Below, piece after piece: positions 31,431 to 40,705 of a stretch of 42,465 nt of DNA; position 1 is the first letter of the stretch; every line of letters begins with the position of its first letter. The position numbers were made by a program, and so were the translations under genes. Under the pieces are notes generated by a model. The model saw nothing but the letters and a program-made list of their open reading frames with translations, made no database searches and had not been told where the DNA came from. Origin of the DNA: Nautiliaceae bacterium. GTDB lineage: Bacteria; Campylobacterota; Campylobacteria; Campylobacterales; Nautiliaceae. The DNA lies in NCBI GenBank assembly GCA_027011225.1, contig JALVAK010000007.1, positions 1-42,465 of the forward strand. The letters run 5' to 3'.

Positions 31431-32002
31431 GATTTCTTTTTTATTTCTCTAAAAACATAAATACTAGCAATTAGTATAACTCCTCCAAGAAGTACCAAAC
31501 TACCAAAAACTACTTCTTTATGAGCTCTCTCGCCTGTACCAAAAAGATATCCTATCATCAACATAAATCCAACCCATATTAAATTAGCCGCAAACGTTAG
31601 AGGTATAAAATATTTAAGCGGCATATGAGAAAGACCCGCTGGAATTGATATATACTGCCCAAGCCCTGGAGTTAGAGGTGCTAAAAATGCAGAAATTTTC
31701 CCATGCTCATTCCAAAATTTATTTACTTTTTTTATAACTGGCTTATCTTTTAAAAATTTATTTACTAAATATTTTGCTAAAAAATAATTAATTAAAGCAC
31801 CTGTTAAAGAGCCAAGTGCTCCACATATCCATAATAAAATTAAACTTTTCTCACCCTTAGCCGCTAAATATCCTGCAGGCAAAAGCACAAGCTCACTTGG
31901 CACTGGAATAAATGTACCAACCATTACCATATATAAATAAACGCCAAAATATCCAATAGAATTAACAAAATTAACCAAAATTTCTACTAAATTATGAAGC
32001 AT
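31427..32002 (-). CDS. DedA-family membrane protein
   Basis: GTFIPVPSELVLLPAGYLAAKGE...LGSLTGALINYFLAKYLVNKF...FLAPLTPGLGQYISIPAGLSHMPLKYF. Confidence 0.9.
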   Translation of the reverse strand: MLHNLVEILVNFVNSIGYFGVYLYMVMVGTFIPVPSELVLLPAGYLAAKGEKSLILLWICGALGSLTGALINYFLAKYLVNKFLKDKPVIKKVNKFWNEHGKISAFLAPLTPGLGQYISIPAGLSHMPLKYFIPLTFAANLIWVGFMLMIGYLFGTGERAHKEVVFGSLVLLGGVILIASIYVFREIKKKS

Positions 32003-32010
32003 CTTTATCC

Positions 32011-32772
32011 TTAAATATCAAAATCTGCAATAACTGGGACATGGTCTGATGGTGTCGGTTTTCTTTTTCTTCTAATTGAAGTTAAAATTTCTACATCTTT
32101 TAATTTTTCAAATAAAGGCTTGGTAACTAAAATATAATCAAGCCTCAAACCTTCATTTTTATAAACTTTTGCACCTCTATAATCATAATACGTAAAAACT
32201 TTTTGCTCTTTAAATTTTTCTCTTATTATATCAATAAATCCCATTTCTAAAAATTTAGAAAGAATTGCTCTCTCTTCTGGCAAATGAGTAACTTCTCCTT
32301 CCCATATCTCTTCATCCCATACATCCAAAGAAGTATGAGATATATTAAAATCTCCACAAATTAATACTTTATCATTTTTTAAATCAAATCGCTTTAGATA
32401 TTCAAATAATTTTTCATAAAAATACATTTTATACTCAAACCTCTCGCCATAATTATCCCCAAGAGGAGCATAAATATTTATAATATGCACTCCATTAATT
32501 AAAGTATAAATAAATCTAGGCTCACTAAGCTCACCATCAAATCCTGTTTCATATTTCTCAATTGGATATCTTGAGCAAGTAGCTACTCCATGAAGCCTTT
32601 TTTGTCCATGAATAATACACTCATACTCTCCATCAATCAATGGAAATTTTTCATTTTCAACTTTTATCTCTTGCATACAAATCACATCTATATCATATTC
32701 TTTAAGCAAATTTTGAACAATCTCAAGTCTACTTCTTATTGAATTTACATTAAATGTACAAATTCTCATCAT
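32011..32772 (-). CDS. xthA: Exodeoxyribonuclease III / AP endonuclease
   Basis: RICTFNVNSIRSRLEIVQNLLKEYDIDVICMQEIKVENEKFP...NIYAPLGD...KVLICGDFNISH...RLDYILVT...PSDHVPVIADF. Confidence 0.93.
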   Translation of the reverse strand: MMRICTFNVNSIRSRLEIVQNLLKEYDIDVICMQEIKVENEKFPLIDGEYECIIHGQKRLHGVATCSRYPIEKYETGFDGELSEPRFIYTLINGVHIINIYAPLGDNYGERFEYKMYFYEKLFEYLKRFDLKNDKVLICGDFNISHTSLDVWDEEIWEGEVTHLPEERAILSKFLEMGFIDIIREKFKEQKVFTYYDYRGAKVYKNEGLRLDYILVTKPLFEKLKDVEILTSIRRKRKPTPSDHVPVIADFDI

Positions 32773-34151
32773 AACCCCATTTTCCCAGGATTTAATATTC
32801 CATTTGGGTCAAATGCATGTTTTATTCTTTTGAATAATTCTAGCTCCTGAGGAGTAAATGCTATTTTCATAAATGGAGCTTTACTAAGCCCTATTCCATG
32901 CTCTCCGCTTAACGTACCCCCCATATCTACCACAAGTTTAAATATCTCTTCTACTGCTTTATATCCTTTTTCAATCTCTTTAGGATTATCTCCATCCACC
33001 ATTACATTAACATGAATATTTCCATCTCCTGCATGCCCAAAGCAAGGTACTACAAGATTATATTTCTCACCTATTTTATTAATTTCTCTAAGAGCTTCAG
33101 GCAATTTACTTCTAGGAACTGAAATATCTTCATTTATTTTTTTACTTCCATAAATTGTAATAGATTGGCTTGCATTTCTTCTAGCAAACCAAATCTCTTT
33201 AGATTTTTCTTCATCTGCAGTTGCAATAAACTCTTTTGCTCCATTTTCTTTAAATGATTTTTCTAAAATATTTAATTGATAATCAATCTCTTCTTCCACA
33301 TTTCCATCAACATCGCCTATTAAAAGCGCTCCTGCCCACTCTGGCAAATTAACCCCTAATTTTTCTCTTAAAGCCTTTACAACTAAACTATCCATAAATT
33401 CCATAGCAACAGGCATAGCGCCACTTGCAAGAGATTTATAAACTGCATTCATTGCATCTTCAACATTCTCAAAAATACCCATATATGTTTTTTTAAGCTT
33501 TGGTTTTGGAAGAAGTTTTAGAGTAATTTCAGTAATAACTGCTAAAGTACCCTCACTTGCTATTAAAATACCTGCTACATTATATCCTGCAACATCTTTA
33601 ATTGTTCTTTTTCCAGCTCTTATTATATCGCCATTTGGAAGCACAGCTCTAAGACTCATTACATAATCTTTTGTAATTCCATACTTAGCCGCTCTCATTC
33701 CACCTGCATTTTCTGCTACATTTCCACCTATTGTAGAATAATCCATACTTGCTGGGTCTGGTGGATAAAAAAGCCCTCTTTTTTCTACTTCTTTTTGAAG
33801 ATGAGCATTAACAACACCAGGTTGCACCACTGCTACCATATCTTTTTCATCAATTTCAAGAATTTTATTCATGTATTTTTCAACGGCTAATACTATCCCT
33901 CCATTTACAGGCAATGCACCACCTGTAAAGCCACTTCCAGCGCCTCTTGGAATTATTGCAATTTTATTATCATTACAATATTTTAAAATTTTACTAACCT
34001 CTTCTTCATTTTCAGGAAATACAACCGCATCTGGATAATAATGCTCACGAGTTGCATCATAAGAATAAGCTCTTAGATGAATTTTATCACTCTTTACATC
34101 ATTTTCACCTACTATATTTTTTAGAGCTTGGATATGCTTTTTATCAATCAT
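32769..34151 (-). CDS. glcD: FAD-linked oxidase, glycolate oxidase GlcD-like
   Basis: VVFPENEEEVSKILKYCNDNKIAIIPRGAGSGFTGGALPVNGGIVLAVEKMNKILEID...GGMRAAKYGITKDYV...CFGHAGDGNIHVNVM...SGEHGIGLSKAPFM...NPNGILNPGKMG-type C-terminus. Confidence 0.9.
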   Translation of the reverse strand: MIDKKHIQALKNIVGENDVKSDKIHLRAYSYDATREHYYPDAVVFPENEEEVSKILKYCNDNKIAIIPRGAGSGFTGGALPVNGGIVLAVEKYMNKILEIDEKDMVAVVQPGVVNAHLQKEVEKRGLFYPPDPASMDYSTIGGNVAENAGGMRAAKYGITKDYVMSLRAVLPNGDIIRAGKRTIKDVAGYNVAGILIASEGTLAVITEITLKLLPKPKLKKTYMGIFENVEDAMNAVYKSLASGAMPVAMEFMDSLVVKALREKLGVNLPEWAGALLIGDVDGNVEEEIDYQLNILEKSFKENGAKEFIATADEEKSKEIWFARRNASQSITIYGSKKINEDISVPRSKLPEALREINKIGEKYNLVVPCFGHAGDGNIHVNVMVDGDNPKEIEKGYKAVEEIFKLVVDMGGTLSGEHGIGLSKAPFMKIAFTPQELELFKRIKHAFDPNGILNPGKMGL

Positions 34152-34800
34152 TAATTCCCCTTAGTAATTTTTTATAATAATTCAAAATATTTTCTTTTAT
34201 ATCAAAATTATAAGAAGAATAAAAAGGTTTTTTAAAGTTTTTATAATTTAATGGCAAATCTTGTGTAGCAATTACATAAAAACTATACGCATCAACTAAA
34301 TAAACTTTATCTAATACAAATACATACAGCCCAATATCCATCTTTTTTGCAAAATTTATAAAATCTTCTCTTGTAGGAAGCTTATCTATAAAAGCTGCAA
34401 ATACATCTGAAGGGATAATTGTAAAATTTTTAAATCTATCTTTTAACTTCAAATAAATCACCTGATTTGGTGCAATTATCATTATTCTCTCATAATTTTT
34501 ACCAAAAATTACTCTATCATCTTTTTTAGGATATACAATAGGCAAAGCAAATGCCCTATTTTTTAAATTATCATACACATAAAGTTTCGCAAAATTACCA
34601 AAAGAAACAGCCCTAGCACAAATAATACTCTCATTTTCATATGGACATAAAACTACTCCACTTGCACCTTTTTTTACATACTTATCAAGTTTTATCTCTA
34701 AATTTTTTACATCTTTTATATTAGCTACATAATAAGCATTTGCAAATATTGCAATAAAAAAGACAAAAATTATCCTCATTAATTTCCTTTTTTGGTACAA
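34144..34800 (-). CDS. Secreted protein, possibly PgbA-N (plasminogen-binding N-terminal domain)-like family
   Basis: Signal peptide MRIIFVFFIAIFANA (probable start 34779); ...ASGVVLCPYENESIICARAVSFGNFAKLYVYDNLKNRAFALPIVYPKKDDRVIFGKNYERIMIIAPN. Family assignment is from memory of Campylobacterota proteins and not verified. Confidence 0.5.
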   Translation of the reverse strand: MYQKRKLMRIIFVFFIAIFANAYYVANIKDVKNLEIKLDKYVKKGASGVVLCPYENESIICARAVSFGNFAKLYVYDNLKNRAFALPIVYPKKDDRVIFGKNYERIMIIAPNQVIYLKLKDRFKNFTIIPSDVFAAFIDKLPTREDFINFAKKMDIGLYVFVLDKVYLVDAYSFYVIATQDLPLNYKNFKKPFYSSYNFDIKENILNYYKKLLRGIND

Positions 34801-34820
34801 TTATATCAAAAAGGCATTAA

Positions 34821-36377
34821 ATGAATCCTCAAAAAGTTGATATTTTAGTAATAGGTAGCGGAATTGCAGGCATGATGGCTGCTATTGAAGCAAAAGAGCT
34901 TGGAAGCAATGTAGCAATTGTAATGAAAAAATCACCTCTTGCTAATAACTCTTTTATGGCAAAAGGCGGAATAAATGCTGCACTTAACAATATGGGAGAT
35001 GGAGATTCAATTGAGCATCATATTGAAGATACTTTAAAATCAGGCGTTGGTCTTGCAGAAGAGGAGGCTGTTAGAATATTTTGCGAGCAAGCACCACAAG
35101 TTGTAAGAGAGCTTCACAAAAAATTTAAAGTGCCTTTTACTACTTTGCCTGATGGAAGACTTGCCCAAAGACCTTTTGGAGGAACAAAATATAAAAGAAC
35201 ATGCTACGCAGCAGATTCTACTGGACCTGCAATTATGAAAGCTCTTAACAAAGCTCTTAAAGAGCTAAATATAGACACTATAAAAAATCATTTTGCTATT
35301 AATTTACTAGTAAATGATGGAAAAATTGCAGGAGCTACTTTTTTAGATGAAACTACAGGAGAGCTTAAAACAATACAAGCAAAAGCAATAATAGTAGCAA
35401 CAGGAGGATATGCAGGGCTTTATAAAGGATATACCACAAATGTATCAGACGCTACAGGCGATGGTATTGCTATGGGGCTAAGAGCAGGCTTAGAGGGAAT
35501 GGATTTAGAATTTGTTCAATTTCACCCAACAGGTCTAAAAGGAAGTAACTTTTTAATTTCTGAAGCCGCAAGGGCTGAGGGAGGAAGACTTATAAATAGC
35601 GATGGAAAAGAGTTTGTAGATGAGCTTAATACAAGAGATTTTGTTGCAAGAGCAATTCTTAGACAAATACAAAAAGGAAAAGAAGTCTATCTTGATTTAA
35701 CAGATATTCCAGAAGAGATTATAAATACAAAACTTATAAATCTTAAAAAAAGAGTAAAATCTCTAAAAGGCATTGATATTACAAAAGAGCCAATTCCAAT
35801 AAATCCACTAGCACATTATACAATGGGAGGAATTAAAACAGATACTTTTGGTTTTACTGATATTGAGGGATTATTTTATGTAGGAGAAGCTGGAAATAAT
35901 GGAGTAAATGGAGCTAATAGACTTGGCGGAAATAGTTTGAGTGAAGGAGCAGTATTTGGAAAACTTGCTGGATATAATGCGGTAAAATATTCGCATAGAA
36001 ATAAAGAATTTATAGATATCAAAAATGAAGATGTTGAAAAAGACAAAAACTTAATTGAAAAATTAAAAAATACAAAAATAAATGCAAAAGAGATAAAAAA
36101 TCAACTAGGTGAAATTATGTACCATAAAGTTGGAATTATAAGAAGTGGATATGCTCTTAAAAAAGCTTTACAAAAAATAAAAGATTTATCTAAACTTGAA
36201 ATTAATGACGAAGATTCAAGCTTAATAGAAAAACTCGAAGCAATTAATGGGTTAGACATCGCAAAAGCTGTAACAAAAGCTGCCCTTGATAGAGAAGAGA
36301 GCAGAGGAGCACACTTTAGAATGGATTTTCCAGAGAGTGACCACGCATTTTTACATCACACTTACACTAAAATTTAA
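34821..36377 (+). CDS. Fumarate reductase / succinate dehydrogenase flavoprotein-family FAD protein (no B/C subunit genes in window)
   Basis: DILVIGSGIAGMMAAIEA...FMAKGGINAAL...RPFGGTKYKRTCYAADSTG...FVQFHPTGL...HYTMGGIKTD...VGEAGNNGVNGANRLGGNSLSE...ESRGAHFRMDFPESD. Confidence 0.88.
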   Translation: MNPQKVDILVIGSGIAGMMAAIEAKELGSNVAIVMKKSPLANNSFMAKGGINAALNNMGDGDSIEHHIEDTLKSGVGLAEEEAVRIFCEQAPQVVRELHKKFKVPFTTLPDGRLAQRPFGGTKYKRTCYAADSTGPAIMKALNKALKELNIDTIKNHFAINLLVNDGKIAGATFLDETTGELKTIQAKAIIVATGGYAGLYKGYTTNVSDATGDGIAMGLRAGLEGMDLEFVQFHPTGLKGSNFLISEAARAEGGRLINSDGKEFVDELNTRDFVARAILRQIQKGKEVYLDLTDIPEEIINTKLINLKKRVKSLKGIDITKEPIPINPLAHYTMGGIKTDTFGFTDIEGLFYVGEAGNNGVNGANRLGGNSLSEGAVFGKLAGYNAVKYSHRNKEFIDIKNEDVEKDKNLIEKLKNTKINAKEIKNQLGEIMYHKVGIIRSGYALKKALQKIKDLSKLEINDEDSSLIEKLEAINGLDIAKAVTKAALDREESRGAHFRMDFPESDHAFLHHTYTKI

Positions 36378-36454
36378 TTTTTTTCAAAAACATTTAAATT
36401 TGCTTTAAAAATATCTTTTTTATCTTCTATAAGCGGCATAAAAGCATTATCCAC
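36374..36454 (-). CDS. Putative short ORF (26 aa) or gene remnant
   Basis: GTG start at 36454 with AAAAGAGGAG about 10 nt upstream; (M)DNAFMPLIEDKKDIFKANLNVFEKN*; stop shares TTAA with the convergent flavoprotein gene. Confidence 0.25.
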   Translation of the reverse strand: MDNAFMPLIEDKKDIFKANLNVFEKN

Positions 36455-36547
36455 AAACTTTATGCTCCTCTTTTAATTCTTACAATTAATTTATTAACTA
36501 TATTCACTAAATTCCCAAACTTAACATAATATTCTTACTATAATCTT

Positions 36548-36581
36548 TTAGGCAAACCATATAGATTTGCCTAAGATTTTT
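36548..36581 (+). terminator. Hairpin + T-tract, candidate rho-independent terminator for plus-strand transcription
   Basis: TTAGGCAAA ccatataga TTTGCCTAA (perfect 9-bp stem) followed by gaTTTTTT; right arm overlaps the lpxD stop codon. Confidence 0.55.
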
Positions 36582-37530
36582 TAAGAAGTCTAGATAAAAT
36601 TCCTTGAAGTTTTAACCAAGATTTATGAGGCATGAGAGGAAATCCGCTATAAACGCCAGGCTCTTTAATAGATTTAGTAACTCCTCCCCTTGCTGCAATT
36701 GTTGTAAAAGGAGCAATTTCCAAATGCCCAGCAGTAGCACTTTGTCCACCCATTACAACATTTCTTCCAAGTTTTGTTGAACCTGATAGACCAACTTGTG
36801 AAACCAAAATAGAATATTCCCCTATTTCACAATTATGCCCAATTTGTACTAAATTATCTATAATTGAGCCTTTTTTGATTCTTGTCTCTCCAAAAACAGC
36901 TCTATCAATAGTAGTATTTGCTCCAATTTCCACATCATCTTCAATTACAACTTTTCCTAAATGATAAATTTTAATATGTTTCCCGTCTTTTGTGTGAGCA
37001 TATCCAAACCCATCACTCCCAATAACACTTCCTGCATGTATTTTTACATTTTTACCAATTTTAGTATCTCTATAAATTGTAACATTTGGATAAATCACAC
37101 TTCCTTCATCAATCTCAACATAAGGTCCTATTACTGCATTTGGCATAATCTCAACATTTGCACCAATTTTTGCACCTTTTCCAATAACCGCGCTTGGATG
37201 CACTTTTGCACTATTTGCTATCTGGTATCCTCCATCTTCCCAAGGTGAAAAAGCAAAAAGTTTTGTAAGAAGAGCTAGTTTTAAATATGGCTCATCAGTA
37301 ATTAAAGGAATAACTCCTTTTGGAAGTTTTGAAGCATCTTCCTCTCTTATTAAAACAGCCCCTGCTTTTGTATTTTTAAGATACTTTTCATATTTTTTAT
37401 TCTCTAAAAAACTAATCTCATCTTCTTTTGCATCGCTTAAAGTATTAATCCCTCTTATTTTTTTATCAACATTAGGACACTCAATATTTAAATAATTGCA
37501 AATTTCTCTTAAACTATACTCTTTTTTCAT
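36571..37530 (-). CDS. lpxD: UDP-3-O-acylglucosamine N-acyltransferase
   Basis: Hexapeptide repeats; HAGSVIGSDGFGYAHTKDGKHIKIYHLGKVVIEDDVEIGANTTIDRAVFGETRIKKGSIIDNLVQIGHNCEIGEYSILVSQVGLSGSTKLG. Confidence 0.96.
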   Translation of the reverse strand: MKKEYSLREICNYLNIECPNVDKKIRGINTLSDAKEDEISFLENKKYEKYLKNTKAGAVLIREEDASKLPKGVIPLITDEPYLKLALLTKLFAFSPWEDGGYQIANSAKVHPSAVIGKGAKIGANVEIMPNAVIGPYVEIDEGSVIYPNVTIYRDTKIGKNVKIHAGSVIGSDGFGYAHTKDGKHIKIYHLGKVVIEDDVEIGANTTIDRAVFGETRIKKGSIIDNLVQIGHNCEIGEYSILVSQVGLSGSTKLGRNVVMGGQSATAGHLEIAPFTTIAARGGVTKSIKEPGVYSGFPLMPHKSWLKLQGILSRLLKKS

Positions 37531-37551
37531 TTTACGCTCTTTATGCTAAAT

Positions 37552-38025
37552 TTACCTCTCAATTACACTAACTCCGCTTCTTACAATTTCTGAATTTTTA
37601 TATTTTGACATCATCGCCTTTAAAAAATTATCGATTCTATCAGGTCTATCAACTACACTCACTACTACATGTTTATCATTTACATTACTAATTTTTCCAT
37701 TATAACATCTTGCAATTGCATCAATATCAGCTAAATTATCTTTAACTTCTTTTAATGGAAATTTCACCATTGCCATCTCTTTTTCTATAAAATCATCACT
37801 TTCAATTACTTTATATACTGGAATAAGTTTATATAATTGCTTTACAATCTGCTCAAATACTTTAGGGTCACCCTCGCTCATTATAGTCATTCTACTAAAT
37901 TCAGAATTTGGAATTGGAGCAACTGTTAGAGAAGTTATATTATATCCTCTTGCTGCAAACATATTCACAACTCTTGCTAATACTCCATGCTCATTTTCTA
38001 CTATTACTGAGATAACTCTTTTCAT
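37552..38025 (-). CDS. ilvH: Acetolactate synthase small subunit
   Basis: RVISVIVENEHGVLARVVNMFAARGYNITSLTVAPI...SRMTIMSEGD (ACT domain); overlaps the large subunit gene. Confidence 0.96.
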   Translation of the reverse strand: MKRVISVIVENEHGVLARVVNMFAARGYNITSLTVAPIPNSEFSRMTIMSEGDPKVFEQIVKQLYKLIPVYKVIESDDFIEKEMAMVKFPLKEVKDNLADIDAIARCYNGKISNVNDKHVVVSVVDRPDRIDNFLKAMMSKYKNSEIVRSGVSVIER

Positions 38026-39719
38026 TTGTCTTCCTTAAATACAAGCATATTTTTAAGTGGAGAATTTGGCGGAACCATAGGAAGTACATCTTCTCTTCTA
38101 TCTACTTGAACATCAATAAATGCCACTTTTTTAGCTTCCATTGCATCTTTTAATGCTTTTTCAAATTCTTCCTTTTTACTTACTCTATATCCAACTCCTC
38201 CCATACTCTCAGCTAACTTCACAAAATCAGGCTGTACATCGCTAAGGTCTGTCTCACTTAGTCTATCTTCATAAAACATACTCTGCCATTGTCTAACCAT
38301 ACCAAGATAATTATTGTTTAAAATGATATTAATCACTGGCAAATTATATTTATATCCTACAAGTGTCTCTTGGATATTCATCATAATACTACCATCACCT
38401 GTAAAATTAATCACTACCCTATCTTTAGCTCCTTCTTTTGCGCCAAGCGCTGCTGGAAATCCAAATCCCATAGTACCAAGCCCACCACTTGTAATAAGCT
38501 GTCTTGGGTAAGTAAAAGGATAAAATTGAGCTGCCCACATTTGATGCTGACCAACATCAGTTGTAATTATTGCATTTTCTGGCACTAGCTGACCTGTTTT
38601 TTCTATCACCCATTGAGGTTTAATAACTTCATCGCTATCAGCATATTTTAGAGGATAAAGCTCTTGATATCTATTTAAAACATCTCTCCATTCTTTATAT
38701 CTATCAGGATTAATCCCATCAAAAAGCAAAGGCATCATCTCTTCTAAAACTAACTTAACATCACCAACAATTGGATATTTAGTCTCTACTACTTTTCCAA
38801 TTTGGCTTGGGTCTATATCTATATGAACAATCTCAGCATTTTTTGCAAATTCATCAAGTTTTCCAGTAACTCTATCATCAAATCTAGCACCAAGGGAGAT
38901 AATAAGGTCAGCATCATTCATAGCCATATTAGCGGCAAAAGTGCCATGCATTCCTACCATTCCAAGTAGATATGGGCAATCATGTCTAAGTACTCCTCTT
39001 GCCATAAGGGTTTCTACTGAAGGAATTTTAGTAAATTTAACAATTTCTCTAATAATATCACTTGCACCACTTAATACACTTCCACCACCAATATAAAATA
39101 CTGGTCTTTTAGCTTTTTTAATAGCTTCTACTGCTCTTTTTATAGCTCTTTTATTTCCTTTGTAAGTTGGCTTATAAGTTTTTAGCTCAATTTTTTCTGG
39201 GTATTCAAATTTTGCAAGCGCTACTGTTACATCTTTTGGAATATCAATATGAACTGGTCCTGGTCTACCTGAGCGCGCTAAATAAAATGCTTCTTTAATA
39301 ATATATGCTAAATCTTTTACATCTTTTACTAAGAAGTTATGTTTTGTGATTGGTCTAGTTATCCCTACTGCATCAACTTCTTGGAATGCATCTGTTCCAA
39401 TTGCAGTAGTTGGAACCTGCCCTGAGATTACTACTAAAGGTATAGAATCTGTATAAGCTGTAGCAATTCCAGTTACTGCATTTGTAATCCCAGGACCACT
39501 TGTAACAAAAGCTACCCCAACATCTCCTGTAGCTCTTGCATATCCATCTGCCATATGAACGGCACCTTGCTCGTGTTTAGCTAAAATATGTTTAAATTTA
39601 TTTTGTTTATATAATTCATCATAAACATTCATTATAGCCCCACCAGGATATCCAAATACAACTTTAACATTCTCTTTAATCAAACTCTCTATTACAATCC
39701 TAGCTCCAGTCATCTTCAT
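38022..39719 (-). CDS. ilvB: Acetolactate synthase large subunit
   Basis: GARIVIESLIKENVKVVFGYPGGAIMNVYDEL...KHEQGAVHMADGYARATGDVGVAFVTSGPGITNAVTGIATAYTDSIPLVVISGQV; TPP motif GDGSIMMNIQETLVGYKYNLPVINIILNN. Confidence 0.97.
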   Translation of the reverse strand: MKMTGARIVIESLIKENVKVVFGYPGGAIMNVYDELYKQNKFKHILAKHEQGAVHMADGYARATGDVGVAFVTSGPGITNAVTGIATAYTDSIPLVVISGQVPTTAIGTDAFQEVDAVGITRPITKHNFLVKDVKDLAYIIKEAFYLARSGRPGPVHIDIPKDVTVALAKFEYPEKIELKTYKPTYKGNKRAIKRAVEAIKKAKRPVFYIGGGSVLSGASDIIREIVKFTKIPSVETLMARGVLRHDCPYLLGMVGMHGTFAANMAMNDADLIISLGARFDDRVTGKLDEFAKNAEIVHIDIDPSQIGKVVETKYPIVGDVKLVLEEMMPLLFDGINPDRYKEWRDVLNRYQELYPLKYADSDEVIKPQWVIEKTGQLVPENAIITTDVGQHQMWAAQFYPFTYPRQLITSGGLGTMGFGFPAALGAKEGAKDRVVINFTGDGSIMMNIQETLVGYKYNLPVINIILNNNYLGMVRQWQSMFYEDRLSETDLSDVQPDFVKLAESMGGVGYRVSKKEEFEKALKDAMEAKKVAFIDVQVDRREDVLPMVPPNSPLKNMLVFKEDK

Positions 39720-39738
39720 TTAAAGCCTTTTTCGCGCA

Positions 39739-39744
39739 ATTATA
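39739..39744 (-). promoter_or_regulatory. Extended -10 element for ilvB
   Basis: Minus strand reads TGtTATAATtgcgcgAAAAAGGctttaaATG. Confidence 0.5.
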
Positions 39745-39751
39745 ACAAAAA

Positions 39752-40645
39752 TTAACATCCACTAAGAGCAACCCCTTCTCTTACTCCATCATCACATACA
39801 ATACACTCTTCATATTTAGCTAGTTTAAATATCTCTTTAAAAATATAAATTCCAGTAAAAATCAAATCCCCTCTTCCAACTCCTACTAACTCTTCTCTTT
39901 TTTTCATCTCCATTTTCATAAGTTTATTTAGCCAATAATCCAAATCTTTTATAGTTATTTTAGTACAATTAACAATCTCTGGATTATAAGTTTTATAACT
40001 AAGCCCATGTTTTAGTGCAGCAATTGAAGTTGGAGTGCCACTACTTGCTGTAAATATTTTTGGCTTTTTATATGCACTAAAGGCAAAATCAATAAATTCT
40101 TTAAATTTAGATGCTTCTTTTTTAATCGCATATTTTATAGCTTCTGGAGTTTTATACTTTTGTGTAAATGTAACTATTCCTATTGGAAAACTTTGTGATA
40201 CAACTACATCTTTATGTTTTAAAATAAGCTCAGTACTTCCCCCTCCAATATCTACTAAAAAAAAGCTCTTTGCTTCTATTTCACATTTATTCTCTAAACA
40301 ATTCTCAACTGCAAGCGCAGTAAAAATAGCCTCTTCTTCTGGAGTAATTATTTTAAATTCAATTCCAGTTGCTTCTTTTATTTTTTTTATAACTTCTTTA
40401 CTATTTTTTGCTTTTCTTAGTGCTTCAGTAGCAACAGCTTTTATTTCATCATTAAAATCAATTTTTTGTTTTGCCTCATTTATAGCATCAATTATTCTTT
40501 TAATTGCTTCATCTGAGATAACTTTTGTGTTAACTAAATTATCAGCAGTTTTTACAATTTTTTCAAATTCTGCTACTTTTTGTCTACTATTACAATCAAT
40601 TTTTACAACTCTTATTGTATTACTTCCTAAATCAATGCCTATCAC
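39752..40645 (-). CDS. ppx/gppA: Ppx/GppA phosphatase family protein
   Basis: MIGIDLGSNTIRVVKID...AVATEALRKAKNSKEVIKKI...FLVDIGGGSTELILKH. Confidence 0.93.
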   Translation of the reverse strand: MIGIDLGSNTIRVVKIDCNSRQKVAEFEKIVKTADNLVNTKVISDEAIKRIIDAINEAKQKIDFNDEIKAVATEALRKAKNSKEVIKKIKEATGIEFKIITPEEEAIFTALAVENCLENKCEIEAKSFFLVDIGGGSTELILKHKDVVVSQSFPIGIVTFTQKYKTPEAIKYAIKKEASKFKEFIDFAFSAYKKPKIFTASSGTPTSIAALKHGLSYKTYNPEIVNCTKITIKDLDYWLNKLMKMEMKKREELVGVGRGDLIFTGIYIFKEIFKLAKYEECIVCDDGVREGVALSGC

Positions 40646-40665
40646 TTAATCTCCTTTATAATTTT

Positions 40666-40699
40666 GTAAATGGGTTTATTAGTCCATCTACTCATTTAC
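40666..40699. repeat. Inverted repeat (about 10-bp stem with one imperfect pair) in the proA-ppx/gppA spacer
   Basis: GTAAATGGGT ttattagtccatct ACTCATTTAC. Confidence 0.4.
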
Positions 40700-40705
40700 T
40701 TTTTA

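Noticed and set aside
36961-37248. Antisense ORF in lpxD with periodic Asn/Ile/Cys pattern
   Set aside because: Periodicity is the reverse complement of the LpxD hexapeptide repeats.
38314-38588. Antisense ORFs in ilvB, ppx/gppA and proA (38314-38511, 38370-38588, 40035-40649, 41625-41960), and 41880-42077 extending from proA into the spacer
   Set aside because: Opposite or shifted frame of strong metabolic genes, or low-complexity Lys-rich extension through a promoter region.
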